A stretch of DNA of 64,000 nucleotides from Serratia sp. PL17. GTDB taxonomy: Bacteria > Pseudomonadota > Gammaproteobacteria > Enterobacterales > Enterobacteriaceae. The notes beneath the pieces were generated by a model that saw only the letters and a program-made list of their open reading frames with translations, was not told the origin of the DNA and made no database searches. The stretch is from NCBI RefSeq assembly GCF_017832355.1, contig NZ_JAFIBY010000001.1:930001-994000 (forward strand), read 5' to 3'. Below are positions 35,526-44,314 of this stretch, piece after piece (positions within the stretch are counted from its first letter, which is position 1; each line of letters opens with the position of its first letter). The translations under genes were made by a program, and so were the position numbers.

Positions 35526-36968
35526 TTATTCCCAGATGCTGTCCAATTCCCAGGCCTGTAATGCAGCAAACTGCGCCTGTCCACTTTCGGCAAACAGGCT
35601 AACGCCTTGATGACCGTCGGCCGGGTAGATACGGCTGGTTAGACAGGCAACGCCCTGATTGACGAAGACCTCCAACGATGATCTGTCGATAAAGATCTGT
35701 AACGATAACCCTTCCCCCGCCGGTAGTGGCACGCTGCGACAACCACATAGACCGGGATCCTCACTGAACCGCTCCAATACCAGGCGATGCGCCTGATTAT
35801 CGACGTACAGCCGTGCAGCCTTACCGATAGCGATACCGTAACGCTCGGCATTACTGTCAGCCAGATTCAGCGTCAGGGCTAATTCCTGCACTTCTCCCGC
35901 TAACATTTGACGTTGGTTGCACAGCGATACCGCAGCCAGAGATTGTTGCTGCCCACGCAATGCCGCCAATTCGCGTGCCGGGTTCATCAGTACGTTTCCA
36001 TCGGCCGCCAGCGTCAACTCACGGGGCAGGGTAAGGGCGCCGGCCCAGCCGTGCGCTTTGCTCGGCATCGGGGATTCCCACATGTCCATCCAGGCGAACA
36101 GCATGCGTCGGCCATCGGCGGTGGTAAAGGTTTGTGGCGCATAGAAGTCGTGCCCGTTGTCCAGTTCGCAAAACGCTTGGGTAACGTTGAAATCATTGCC
36201 GGGTTGCCAGTGACCAAGCAAATAGCCGCTCTGGAATCGATTGCGATTGCGGTATCCCTGCGCCGCCAACCCTTGTGGGGAGAATAGCAACACCTGTTTT
36301 TCCCCTAACGGGAAGAAATCGGGACACTCCCACATATAGCTCTGATGTAACGTCTGTGCAGCGCTCAATACGCGATCAAACTGCCAGTCGTGCAGATCGT
36401 TCGAACGGTAAAGACGCGCTTGTCCCAACCCGTTCTCCTTGGCACCGACTACCATCCACCATTGGTCGCCGGCGCGCCAGACTTTTGGATCGCGAAAGTG
36501 CTGGATACCCTCTGGCGGCGTTAGCACCGGCCCGTGTTTAACGAAATGGATCCCATCTTCGCTGGTGGCCAGGCATTGCACCTCGCGTACCTGATCATCA
36601 TCGCCTTCTTTGCCCAGCCAGACGTGGCCGGTATAGATCAGTGTCAGTATGCCGTCATTATCCACCGCACAGCCTGAGAAGCAGCCGTCTTTGTCATCAT
36701 CATCGCCTGGTGCCAGGGCGACAGGTTGGTGCTGCCAGTGCGTGAGATCTTGGCTGGTCGCGTGGCCCCAGTGCATTGGTCCCCAGTTCTCATCATACGG
36801 GTGGTGTTGATAGAACACGTGATAGACACCGTTAATACAGATCAGGCCATTGGGATCGTTGATCCAGCCTGCGGCCGGAGCCAGATGAAAGCGTGGGTAG
36901 TACTGCTCCTGACGTTGTGCGCGCAGGGCTTCGACCGCATGATCGGCTTGAGCTAAGGCATTTTTCAT
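35526..36968 (-). CDS. cscA: Sucrose hydrolase (GH32)
   Basis: 480-residue glycoside hydrolase family 32 enzyme that splits sucrose to glucose and fructose in the cytosol. The three catalytic motifs are intact: nucleophile Asp in WINDPNG (residue about 38), FRDPKVW, and acid/base Glu in MWECPDFF. The C-terminal beta-sandwich carries DRSSLEVFVNQG. There is no signal peptide. The ATG overlaps the cscB stop (ATGA), giving operon cscB-cscA. Confidence 0.95.
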   Translation of the reverse strand: MKNALAQADHAVEALRAQRQEQYYPRFHLAPAAGWINDPNGLICINGVYHVFYQHHPYDENWGPMHWGHATSQDLTHWQHQPVALAPGDDDDKDGCFSGCAVDNDGILTLIYTGHVWLGKEGDDDQVREVQCLATSEDGIHFVKHGPVLTPPEGIQHFRDPKVWRAGDQWWMVVGAKENGLGQARLYRSNDLHDWQFDRVLSAAQTLHQSYMWECPDFFPLGEKQVLLFSPQGLAAQGYRNRNRFQSGYLLGHWQPGNDFNVTQAFCELDNGHDFYAPQTFTTADGRRMLFAWMDMWESPMPSKAHGWAGALTLPRELTLAADGNVLMNPARELAALRGQQQSLAAVSLCNQRQMLAGEVQELALTLNLADSNAERYGIAIGKAARLYVDNQAHRLVLERFSEDPGLCGCRSVPLPAGEGLSLQIFIDRSSLEVFVNQGVACLTSRIYPADGHQGVSLFAESGQAQFAALQAWELDSIWE

Positions 36969-38224
36969 TGGGTTGGCTCACTTGATTTTATCGTGGATTG
37001 AAATGGATGCGTGCTGATCACGGTCTCGCCGCGCAGCAAAAAGCAGGAAATCAGTGTGGTACCGGCCACCGCGCAGCCCATCAGCAAATAGGTGTCAGCA
37101 AAACCGATGCGGTCATAACCGTAACCCGCCAAGGGGGCCAGAATGCCGGCAACGATCTGGCTGATAAATTGAAATCCGACCAGATACAAGGTGGAGGACA
37201 GGCGACTGTCGAAGCGCGTAGTGATGTACTTGAACATCGCTACCAGCAGGATCGGCAATTCTACGGCGTGCAGTAACTTCATGGCGGAAATCATCAGTGC
37301 GCCGCTGGCCATGCCGGAACCGAACATGCGCAGTGCCATTACGCTACTGGCCAGCAACAGACTCTGTTTGATGCCGATGCGGTTAACCAGCAGCGGTGCC
37401 AGGAACATGCCGCCGGCCTCCAGAAACACCTGCAGTGAGTTGAGGAAACCGTACATACGGTTGCCTTCTTCGTGGGTTGCGAACTGCGAGGCGAAATAAA
37501 CCGGGAACTGCTGATCAAACACGCCGTAGATGCTGGTGCCGAGTACGAATACCACGAGTGCCCAGAACCCCGGTAAGCGCAGCAATGCCAGGGCGTCCTG
37601 CAGTTTCAGGTTTTCCGGCTTGCCGTACTCGAGACCGGCCATGGCATTGGGTTTCAGCTCACGCACTTGCCACAGTAACAGCAGAAACACTGCCGCCGAG
37701 GCCGAGGCGATCCAGAAGTTGATGTTGGGGTTGATATTGTAGTTAAAACCGGCAAAGAAGGTGGCGCTGGCCCAGCCCAGAGAGCCCCACATACGCGCCC
37801 GGCCAAATTCGAAACCGACGATGCGGCTGACACGTTCGGTATAGGATTCCAATGCGCCAATCCCGGCGTTGAACGCCAGGCTGACAAATACGCCGCCGAC
37901 CAATGCGCCGGCCACCAAATTGGTTTGCAGTAGCGGGGCATAGACGTAGATAAAGAAGGGGCCGGTGAGTAACAGCAATACCCCGACAAACAGCAGCAGA
38001 TGTTTACGCAGCCCGAGTTTGTCCTGAATAAAACCGTACAGCGGCTGTGCGCACAGCGCCATGATCGACATTGCGGAGAAGATGAGGCCGGTTTCTGTCC
38101 CTTTAAGGCCAATTTTCTGGTTCAGCCAGATCGAAATCAGTGAAAAGCTGGATGACCAGGTAAAGAAGAAGAAAAACAACAGGCCGCTGAGAAGTGCATA
38201 ATATTTTTTTGTTTCGCGGTTCAT
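36965..38224 (-). CDS. cscB: Sucrose:proton symporter CscB (OHS family MFS)
   Basis: 419-residue 12-helix permease of the oligosaccharide:H+ symporter family, related to LacY. Typical features are the N-terminal YYALLSGLLFFFFFTWSSSFSLISIWL, FSAMSIMALCAQPLYGFIQDKLGLRKHL, ESYTERVSR(IVGFEFGRARMWGSLGWA) and HAVELPILLVAMFKYI, which carry the residues used for proton coupling. It imports unphosphorylated sucrose for CscA, so no PTS is needed here. The ATG at 38224 matches homologue starts. Two operator palindromes lie upstream. Confidence 0.94.
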   Translation of the reverse strand: MNRETKKYYALLSGLLFFFFFTWSSSFSLISIWLNQKIGLKGTETGLIFSAMSIMALCAQPLYGFIQDKLGLRKHLLLFVGVLLLLTGPFFIYVYAPLLQTNLVAGALVGGVFVSLAFNAGIGALESYTERVSRIVGFEFGRARMWGSLGWASATFFAGFNYNINPNINFWIASASAAVFLLLLWQVRELKPNAMAGLEYGKPENLKLQDALALLRLPGFWALVVFVLGTSIYGVFDQQFPVYFASQFATHEEGNRMYGFLNSLQVFLEAGGMFLAPLLVNRIGIKQSLLLASSVMALRMFGSGMASGALMISAMKLLHAVELPILLVAMFKYITTRFDSRLSSTLYLVGFQFISQIVAGILAPLAGYGYDRIGFADTYLLMGCAVAGTTLISCFLLRGETVISTHPFQSTIKSSEPTQ

Positions 38225-38258
38225 GTGGAATGCCCTGATGGATGAAATTGGCTCTATT

Positions 38259-38270
38259 GTTAACGTTAAC
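38259..38270. promoter_or_regulatory. CscR operator O1
   Basis: Perfect palindrome GTTAACGTTAAC, 35 bases before the cscB start; a LacI/GalR-type site with the central CG. Confidence 0.7.
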
Positions 38271-38322
38271 TTTGTGCCAAATAAAGTCATCAAAATGAGA
38301 TGTTGCGATGTTAATCACAAAA

Positions 38323-38334
38323 GTTAACGTTAAC
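38323..38334. promoter_or_regulatory. CscR operator O2
   Basis: Second identical GTTAACGTTAAC, centred 64 bases from O1. That is close to six helical turns, a spacing suited to repression by looping. Confidence 0.65.
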
Positions 38335-38398
38335 ATTTTACTGGTGTGATCGAAATCACTCAGCGAGAAAATAGGGCGCGCAGAGCGCCCAAAAGGAA

Positions 38399-39715
38399 TT
38401 AACGCTCGTTGAGCGAACGCAGATGGTCGTCACGCCGCAGGGTCATCAGCGCGAACAGGCTGACAACCGACGTGGCGACCACATAGTAAGCGGGAATGTC
38501 GAGGTTGCCGGTCTGTTTAATAAGACCGGTGATGATTAACCCCGCGGAGCCGGAAAACACGGCATTGGACAGCGAGTAGGCCAGCCCCAGGCCGGTATAG
38601 CGCACCCGGGTTGGGAACATTTCTGCCAGCATAGCGGGGCCTGGTCCGGCGAGCAGGCCGACGACAGCACCGGCGATCATCACCGCTATACCCTTGGCCA
38701 GCAGCGAGCTCTGCGGATCTTGCAACAGGTGCAACAGCGGGAAGGTAAACAGGATCACCGCCACCACCGCGGTCAGCATGACCGTTTTGCGTCCCAGTTT
38801 ATCGCTAAGGATACCGGCGGGCAGAATAGTCAGTGCGAAGCCGATGTTGGCCAGCACGGTGGCGACCAGCGCCTGTTGAAAGGTTGCGTGCAGCGAGGTT
38901 TGCAGGTAGGACGGCATGACCACCAGGAAGGTGTAACCGGCAGCAGACCAGCCCATCATGCGGCCAATGCCGATCACAATGGTTTTCACGACGCCGCTTA
39001 CCTTCACGGCGGGTGCCTGCGTGGCTGTGTGGCGCGTCTGTTGTGCCTGGGTAAAGGTGGGTGTTTCTTGCAGTTTTAGCCGCAACCACAGTGCTACCGC
39101 CCCCATGGGTAACGCGAGCAGGAAGGGAATTCGCCAGCCCCAGTCATGCAATTGCTCTGTCGTTAATAATGCGGCTAACAGTGCCACCAGGCCTGCGCCG
39201 GCCAATAGCCCGAACGCCACGGTCAATGATTGCCAAGCCCCGAACAGGCCACGTTTACCCTTTGGCGCAAACTCGGTCATGAGCGACACCGCGCCACCAA
39301 ACTCACCGCCGGCAAACAGCCCCTGAAACATACGTAATAACGTCAGCAACAGTGGGGCGGCGACGCCAATGGAAGCGTAAGTTGGCATTATGCCAATCAA
39401 TGCAGTGGCTACCGTCATCAGCAGCAATACCGCAATTAACGTCGGCCGGCGACCAATGCGGTCGCCGATACGACCGAAAATCACGGCGCCGATCGGGCGA
39501 CAGAAAAAGGCCAGCGCAAAGGCGGCATAGGTGAGGATCAGGCTGGTGATTTCACTTTCACCCTGGAGGGTAAAAAAATTGGCGGCGATCACGGTGGCGA
39601 GAAAACCGTAAACGCCGAATTCATACCATTCGATAAAGTTGCCGACCGAACCGGCCAGCAAGGCCTGACGCGACTGGCGTGCGTCGATAACCGCCGTTTG
39701 TGTGTCCATCCCCAT
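38399..39715 (-). CDS. MFS transporter, MHS family
   Basis: 438-residue transporter of the metabolite:H+ symporter family (ShiA/KgtP/ProP relatives) with 12 membrane spans. It has the family opening AGSVGNFIEWYEFGVYGFLA, the loop 2-3 motif GRIGDRIGRRPTL and LRMFQGLFAGGEFGG. It lies 87 bases downstream of the DAPG-hydrolase-like gene on the same strand and probably forms an operon with it. Substrate unknown; an aromatic acid or ketone would fit the neighbour. A second start codon at 39709 is possible. Confidence 0.83.
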   Translation of the reverse strand: MGMDTQTAVIDARQSRQALLAGSVGNFIEWYEFGVYGFLATVIAANFFTLQGESEITSLILTYAAFALAFFCRPIGAVIFGRIGDRIGRRPTLIAVLLLMTVATALIGIMPTYASIGVAAPLLLTLLRMFQGLFAGGEFGGAVSLMTEFAPKGKRGLFGAWQSLTVAFGLLAGAGLVALLAALLTTEQLHDWGWRIPFLLALPMGAVALWLRLKLQETPTFTQAQQTRHTATQAPAVKVSGVVKTIVIGIGRMMGWSAAGYTFLVVMPSYLQTSLHATFQQALVATVLANIGFALTILPAGILSDKLGRKTVMLTAVVAVILFTFPLLHLLQDPQSSLLAKGIAVMIAGAVVGLLAGPGPAMLAEMFPTRVRYTGLGLAYSLSNAVFSGSAGLIITGLIKQTGNLDIPAYYVVATSVVSLFALMTLRRDDHLRSLNER

Positions 39716-39802
39716 TCTCGTGTCTTTGAATTATTGTCATTCAGTTCTAAATTCTTATGACAAAACAATCAATTATTTTAAACAGGAAGTGTGAGACGGG
39801 AT

Positions 39803-40501
39803 TCACCATGGCAAAGGGGCGACCTCACGGCCGTTTTCAGCGTAGTACAAGGAGGGCAGAAATTGTGCCAGATAGCTGAATTCATTGTAACAATGGCGCA
39901 TCAGGTTAAAACCGACATCATCCGGTAATTCGTCATGTGCGTTGGTGCAGGATTTCCCCAGTAAGAAGCGGCTGCGCAACACGCAACCATAAGGGGTGTC
40001 CCGAACCAGGTGCAGCATTTCTCCGTCGAGAGGGTCGCCGTTATCGTCCAACGCTACCTGTTCGCCGAAACCGATGCGGGCGCAAATCGCAGCAGATAAC
40101 GCCTGGCTTTCGCGTGCCTGCTGCAAGGCGTGTGCAGCAAAGAAGTCTTCGGCGGCATGGAACTTCAGCCGAGCCGGTGTCGGTGGCATTTCCGCTAGCC
40201 ACTCCACCGCGTCGATGCTGGCCCCGACATAGCTTTCCCCTTTTTTCCAGTGGGCGTCCCAGCCACGGTGTTCGACGTGATCATGCGGATGCCACCAGCG
40301 GATGTGTTGCGTGGTTTCAAAAAAGGTAAACCACCACTCCAGCATACGGCCTTTGCAGCCGTGCAGGTCGGTACGAATAGCCACGGTCAACAAACCGTCC
40401 ATGCTACGTGTCAGCCCCATCTCCAGCCGCAATGGTTCCGGTTTAAGCAACGCGTTGATATCATTAACGCCCCAAGGGAGCACCAGCGATTGATGTGTCA
40501 T
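39803..40501 (-). CDS. phlG: DAPG hydrolase (PhlG)-like protein
   Basis: 232-residue protein of the PhlG family, zinc enzymes that cut the C-C bond between ring and acetyl group of 2,4-diacetylphloroglucinol. It has IRWWHPHDHVEHRGWD in the first half and LMRHCYNEFSYLAQFLP (HxxxE) near the C-terminus, positions expected for zinc ligands. It is shorter than Pseudomonas PhlG (about 290), so the true substrate may differ. The ATG at 40501 is eight bases after AAAAGG; the ATG at 40510 touches that site and is unlikely. It is divergent from a TetR gene over a perfect inverted repeat. Confidence 0.78.
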   Translation of the reverse strand: MTHQSLVLPWGVNDINALLKPEPLRLEMGLTRSMDGLLTVAIRTDLHGCKGRMLEWWFTFFETTQHIRWWHPHDHVEHRGWDAHWKKGESYVGASIDAVEWLAEMPPTPARLKFHAAEDFFAAHALQQARESQALSAAICARIGFGEQVALDDNGDPLDGEMLHLVRDTPYGCVLRSRFLLGKSCTNAHDELPDDVGFNLMRHCYNEFSYLAQFLPSLYYAENGREVAPLPW

Positions 40502-40515
40502 AACGGTCATCCTTT

Positions 40516-40546
40516 TATTTTGGAAACTTATGTTGTTTCCAAAATA
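40516..40546. promoter_or_regulatory. TetR-family operator between phlG-like gene and regulator
   Basis: Perfect 12-bp inverted repeat TATTTTGGAAAC and GTTTCCAAAATA with a seven-base spacer in the divergent promoter. The size and symmetry fit a TetR dimer site that controls both genes. Confidence 0.75.
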
Positions 40547-40593
40547 AGACTATGCCGGTATGCTGTCTCTGTCAACGCTGTAGAGGATTAATC

Positions 40594-41250
40594 ATGGCAA
40601 ATGAAACAGACGCTCAATCGCGTTCACGCGGAAGGCCAGCGGTCCCGGAAAGCGAGCTGCGGGCCGCCGTGGTGGAGGCGACCCTGCAACTCCTGCTGAC
40701 GCAGGGCTATGCCGCGACGACAGTGGACGCGGTGGCAAAACAGGCAGGCATGGCCAAAAAGACCCTGTACCGCTTTGCTGAAAACCGAGAGGCACTGGTG
40801 ATGCAGGCGGTAGCAAGTTGGCCGGACGCTTTTCAGCCGGTGTTCGAACAAGATCCACAACAGGTGGCAGAACTGCCGATGTTGTTGGAACAAGGCTTAC
40901 GGGCGATAGCACGGCAGGTATTGAGCGCACAGGCCCTGGGGATGTTTCGTCTGTTACAAGGCGAGTTTCCAGGCCGGGAAGCGCTGTTGGTCATCTACCA
41001 GCGCAACGGTATTGAACGCGGTCGGGCTATTGTGGCTGATTGGCTGCAACGCCAACAGCGGCGCGGCTGGCTACGTGAGCTGGAATACACCCAGATCAGC
41101 GATCTGCTGCTGGCGATGGTGATAGCGGAACCGTTGCGCCAAATGGCACTGGGGCTGTTGCCACCGGGCAGTGAAATCGATGATCGCATCGCGGCTGCGG
41201 TGGCGGTGTTGTTGCCTGGATTGCTCAGCGCGCCGTTGCCGGCGCCCTGA
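40594..41250 (+). CDS. TetR-family regulator (PhlH-like position)
   Basis: 218-residue TetR regulator. The helix-turn-helix is GYAATTVDAVAKQAGMAKKTLYRFAENREAL (residues about 36-66), then a ligand-binding C-terminal domain. The ATG at 40594 follows GAGGA by eight bases; an upstream in-frame ATG at 40552 lies beyond that site. Its divergent placement from the PhlG-like gene mirrors phlH-phlG of pseudomonads, where the regulator answers to the hydrolase substrate or product. Confidence 0.85.
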   Translation: MANETDAQSRSRGRPAVPESELRAAVVEATLQLLLTQGYAATTVDAVAKQAGMAKKTLYRFAENREALVMQAVASWPDAFQPVFEQDPQQVAELPMLLEQGLRAIARQVLSAQALGMFRLLQGEFPGREALLVIYQRNGIERGRAIVADWLQRQQRRGWLRELEYTQISDLLLAMVIAEPLRQMALGLLPPGSEIDDRIAAAVAVLLPGLLSAPLPAP

Positions 41251-41271
41251 GCGTGGGGGAGGTCTGCTGGC

Positions 41272-42918
41272 TTACTTGCCGTATTGACGTAATACTTGCT
41301 CGGCGGCTGCAAAATCTGGGGCTAGCGGGCGATCTGTCTCGATAAAGGGGACCTGTTTGCGTACAGCAGCGTAGAGTGCTGCAGTAGGTGCAGAGAGCAC
41401 AAAACCATTGTGGCGTTGCTGGCGTAAATCCACGGCCTGTGCGTCATGAACCAGCAGAATGCCCAGCAATTGATAACTGTTATCCACTTGCTGCTGAACG
41501 CGCTCAACCACCGACGGGGCATTGGTGGCGATGTCTTCGATATCGCCGGCGACTGGGAAGTAATCAAGCGACACTGGCATTGCCAGCTCTTTGTTGCGCA
41601 TTGCCAGCATCATGACCGGTTTTTCCATCGCACCAAAGGCATGTACCGTATGATCCGTGCCGAGAAAACGCGTCAGGCCAGTAAATGCAGGGTTGTTCAG
41701 TTTGACCACCTGTTGTGCGCTGGCCAGCGAGTTGTGCGCCAAGGCTAACCCCAATTGTTCGAAGGCCAACACCCACGGAAGGGGCTCAAAGTTGGCGCTG
41801 GGGAGCACGGCACCCTGCAGGTCGCCTTCACTGACGTACCCGACGGCCTCTTGCGGTCGCTGTGACGGTGCTGTCACGTTCAGTGCGACACCCGGATTGT
41901 CATCAGAACTGTTCAACTGCACCAGTAACTGATCGTAAGCTTGCTGATAGCTGCGTTGAAGTTCTCCTAAAAGATAGACGCCGGAGCGGAAGCTAAGTGG
42001 GTCTTGCAAGGGGCGGCTGTCGTCGTGTTGCCACAGGCTGGAGCCGGCCAGCAGCTCACGCAGGTTTTTCCCCGTGGCTGCCACTTCGGGATAAGGGCGC
42101 AATGCCAGGGTATTGGCAAGGAAAGGGGATACGTTGCCATTTAGCGCTTGCAGACTGAGCGCGTAGGTCAAGGTATTAACCTGTATCAGGTGAGACAATG
42201 AATCCAGGGCTAATGCGCCGCTGGCGGCAGAGTAAGCATTAGAGCTGAGGATCGATAACGCGTCTTTGGCATAAGGAGCAATGGGCGGCGTTTGGCTGCT
42301 ATGCAATGCCGTTTTGGCCGCCACCTTTTTACCTTGGTAATAGACGTCGCCTTCGCCGAGCATCGCCAGTCCGACGTGGCTAATTACCGTAATGTCGCCT
42401 TCACCCACGGAACCCTCTGCGGGGATGACCGGTGTGATACCTTTATTCAGGAAGGCGACATAGGCGTCGACAATCGCTGGCTGAACGCCACCGCCACCGC
42501 TCAACAAGGCGTTGAGGCGGGTTACCATGGTCGCCCGCGCGACTCGAATGCTCATGGGGTTACCGATGCCGCCAGAGTGGGCATGCAACAGGCCGACGTT
42601 AAATTTCTTCGATGCCTCTACCACTTCTTGCGTTAGCTTGCCGTGTACATCGACCATCGGGCGGTCTTTGTTCAGGCCTACGCCGACCGTCAACCCATAG
42701 ATTTTCAACCCGTTCTGCGCAGCTTGTATTAATACCTTATGTGACATTGTCACGCGCTCCATTGCTGCCGGAGCCACTGCCACTGCTTCGCCATCGGCGA
42801 CGTTGGCGACAATCTGCGGGGTAAGAGAGTGGCCGTCGAGGGTTACGGTGGCTGCCCCGATCTGGCTGTAACCGAGCGTGAGCAGGATCAACAGCGATAA
42901 CGTCAATTTTCCTGGCAT
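41272..42918 (-). CDS. Exported MIO-less ammonia-lyase paralogue, probable ergothionase
   Basis: 548-residue member of the histidine/phenylalanine ammonia-lyase superfamily. The fold motifs are kept: KIYGLTVGVGLNKDRP (Tyr), QDPLSFRSGVYLLGELQ and SSDDNPG. But the segment that should read GSVGASGDLAPLSH is GSVGEGDITVISH (residues 169-181), one residue shorter and without Ala-Ser-Gly. No MIO cofactor can form. Ergothionase, which eliminates trimethylamine from ergothioneine to give thiourocanate, is known to work without MIO. The first 23 residues (MPGKLTLSLLILLTLGYSQIGA) look like a signal peptide, so it probably acts in the periplasm. Last gene of the operon 47057-41272, 52 bases after the transporter. 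A plain HutH annotation would be wrong. Confidence 0.72.
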   Translation of the reverse strand: MPGKLTLSLLILLTLGYSQIGAATVTLDGHSLTPQIVANVADGEAVAVAPAAMERVTMSHKVLIQAAQNGLKIYGLTVGVGLNKDRPMVDVHGKLTQEVVEASKKFNVGLLHAHSGGIGNPMSIRVARATMVTRLNALLSGGGGVQPAIVDAYVAFLNKGITPVIPAEGSVGEGDITVISHVGLAMLGEGDVYYQGKKVAAKTALHSSQTPPIAPYAKDALSILSSNAYSAASGALALDSLSHLIQVNTLTYALSLQALNGNVSPFLANTLALRPYPEVAATGKNLRELLAGSSLWQHDDSRPLQDPLSFRSGVYLLGELQRSYQQAYDQLLVQLNSSDDNPGVALNVTAPSQRPQEAVGYVSEGDLQGAVLPSANFEPLPWVLAFEQLGLALAHNSLASAQQVVKLNNPAFTGLTRFLGTDHTVHAFGAMEKPVMMLAMRNKELAMPVSLDYFPVAGDIEDIATNAPSVVERVQQQVDNSYQLLGILLVHDAQAVDLRQQRHNGFVLSAPTAALYAAVRKQVPFIETDRPLAPDFAAAEQVLRQYGK

Positions 42919-42970
42919 GATAAATAGACCCTTATTATTGATTTTTATGATGTTGTAATCGCGATCTGGT

Positions 42971-44314
42971 TTAGAACTGCCGCTGTGGGCGACGGGCGAT
43001 CAAATACAGGGTGATCAACGCCAATAAACTGGCGATCATCACGTACCAGGCCGGGGCAAAACGGGTACCGGTATTTTGGGTTAACCAAGTGAGGATTGCC
43101 GGGGCAAAACCACCGAACACGGTGACAGCCAGGTTGTAAGAGACGGACATGCCGCTGGCACGGACTTCAGTAGGAAAGAGATCTGATAAGGCTGCGGGTG
43201 CCACGCCGACGAACAATGACACCAGCACGCAAAACAGTGTCTGCACCAGTATCAGCATCGCCGTGGTGTGGTAGGCATCCAGCAGCAACAACAATGGGTA
43301 GCTGGCGACCAGCAGTAGCGCAGCCCCGGCCTGCAAGATCTTCAGTGTCCCGATCCGGTCTGACCAGGCACCGGCAGCGACACAACACACCACCATAAAG
43401 CAGTTGCCGATCAGCGCTGCCAGAAACGCCTGGTGGCTTTCGAAGTGCAGTACGCGCTGGACGTAAATCGGCATATAAATAATCAGCGCATAGACACTCA
43501 CGGCCCATAGGATTGACAGCCCGGTACCCAGCAGGACGGCATGACGATGGGTACGGAATAACAAGCGCAACGGCATCTCTGGTGCACGTTTCTCTTGCAG
43601 CCGTCGCGCCTGTTCCTCGGCGAACAGGGGCGTTTCTTCGAGCGTTTTACGCATCCACAGGCCGATCGGGGCGATTGACAGGCCGATAATGAAGGGAATG
43701 CGCCAGCCCCAGTCACCCACTTGCTCGTGGCTAAGTGTCAGCGTGACGGCTGTCGCCACCAGTGCGCCAAGGATATTGGATATCCCCATGCTGGCCTGCA
43801 GCCATGAAGCGTACTGGCCTTTTTGATCCTTGGGGGCATGTTCGATCAAGAATGCCGCGGCACCGCCAACTTCACCGCCCGCGGAAAACCCCTGCAGCAC
43901 TCGGCCACACAGGATCAGCAGTGGTGCCCCTATACCAATGGCGCTATAGGGGGGAGCAAAGGCAATGATTGCGGTACCGACGGCCATGGTCATTATCGTC
44001 AGCGTCAGAGCGGCCTTACGGCCGACCCGGTCGCCGTAAGCGCCGATCACCAATGCACCGAGGGGGCGAATGACGAACCCGAGGCCGAAGGCCAGAAAGG
44101 CTTCAAACAATTGGGTGCCGGGATCGTTCGGGTGAAAGAAGTTCTGCGCGATATACACCGCAAAAAAGGCGTATACCGAGAAGTCATACCACTCCAGCGC
44201 ATTACCGACAGAAGCGGCGGCAATCGCTTTGCGCCCACTGCTTTTTTTACGCGGCGTGACACTGGCGTCAGTGGCCAACAGAGGCGATATTGAGGGAGCC
44301 GTGCTTTTATTCAT
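42971..44314 (-). CDS. MFS transporter (MHS family), probable thiourocanate or ergothioneine importer
   Basis: 447-residue 12-span metabolite:H+ symporter. It has the opening ASVGNALEWYDFSVYAFFAVYIAQNFF, GAYGDRVGRKAALT and GRVLQGFSAGGEVGGAAAFL. The ATG overlaps the stop of the urocanase paralogue (ATGA), so it belongs to that operon. If the lyase encoded next acts in the periplasm, the natural cargo is the anionic product thiourocanate; if not, ergothioneine itself. Cargo is inferred from context only. Confidence 0.82.
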   Translation of the reverse strand: MNKSTAPSISPLLATDASVTPRKKSSGRKAIAAASVGNALEWYDFSVYAFFAVYIAQNFFHPNDPGTQLFEAFLAFGLGFVIRPLGALVIGAYGDRVGRKAALTLTIMTMAVGTAIIAFAPPYSAIGIGAPLLILCGRVLQGFSAGGEVGGAAAFLIEHAPKDQKGQYASWLQASMGISNILGALVATAVTLTLSHEQVGDWGWRIPFIIGLSIAPIGLWMRKTLEETPLFAEEQARRLQEKRAPEMPLRLLFRTHRHAVLLGTGLSILWAVSVYALIIYMPIYVQRVLHFESHQAFLAALIGNCFMVVCCVAAGAWSDRIGTLKILQAGAALLLVASYPLLLLLDAYHTTAMLILVQTLFCVLVSLFVGVAPAALSDLFPTEVRASGMSVSYNLAVTVFGGFAPAILTWLTQNTGTRFAPAWYVMIASLLALITLYLIARRPQRQF

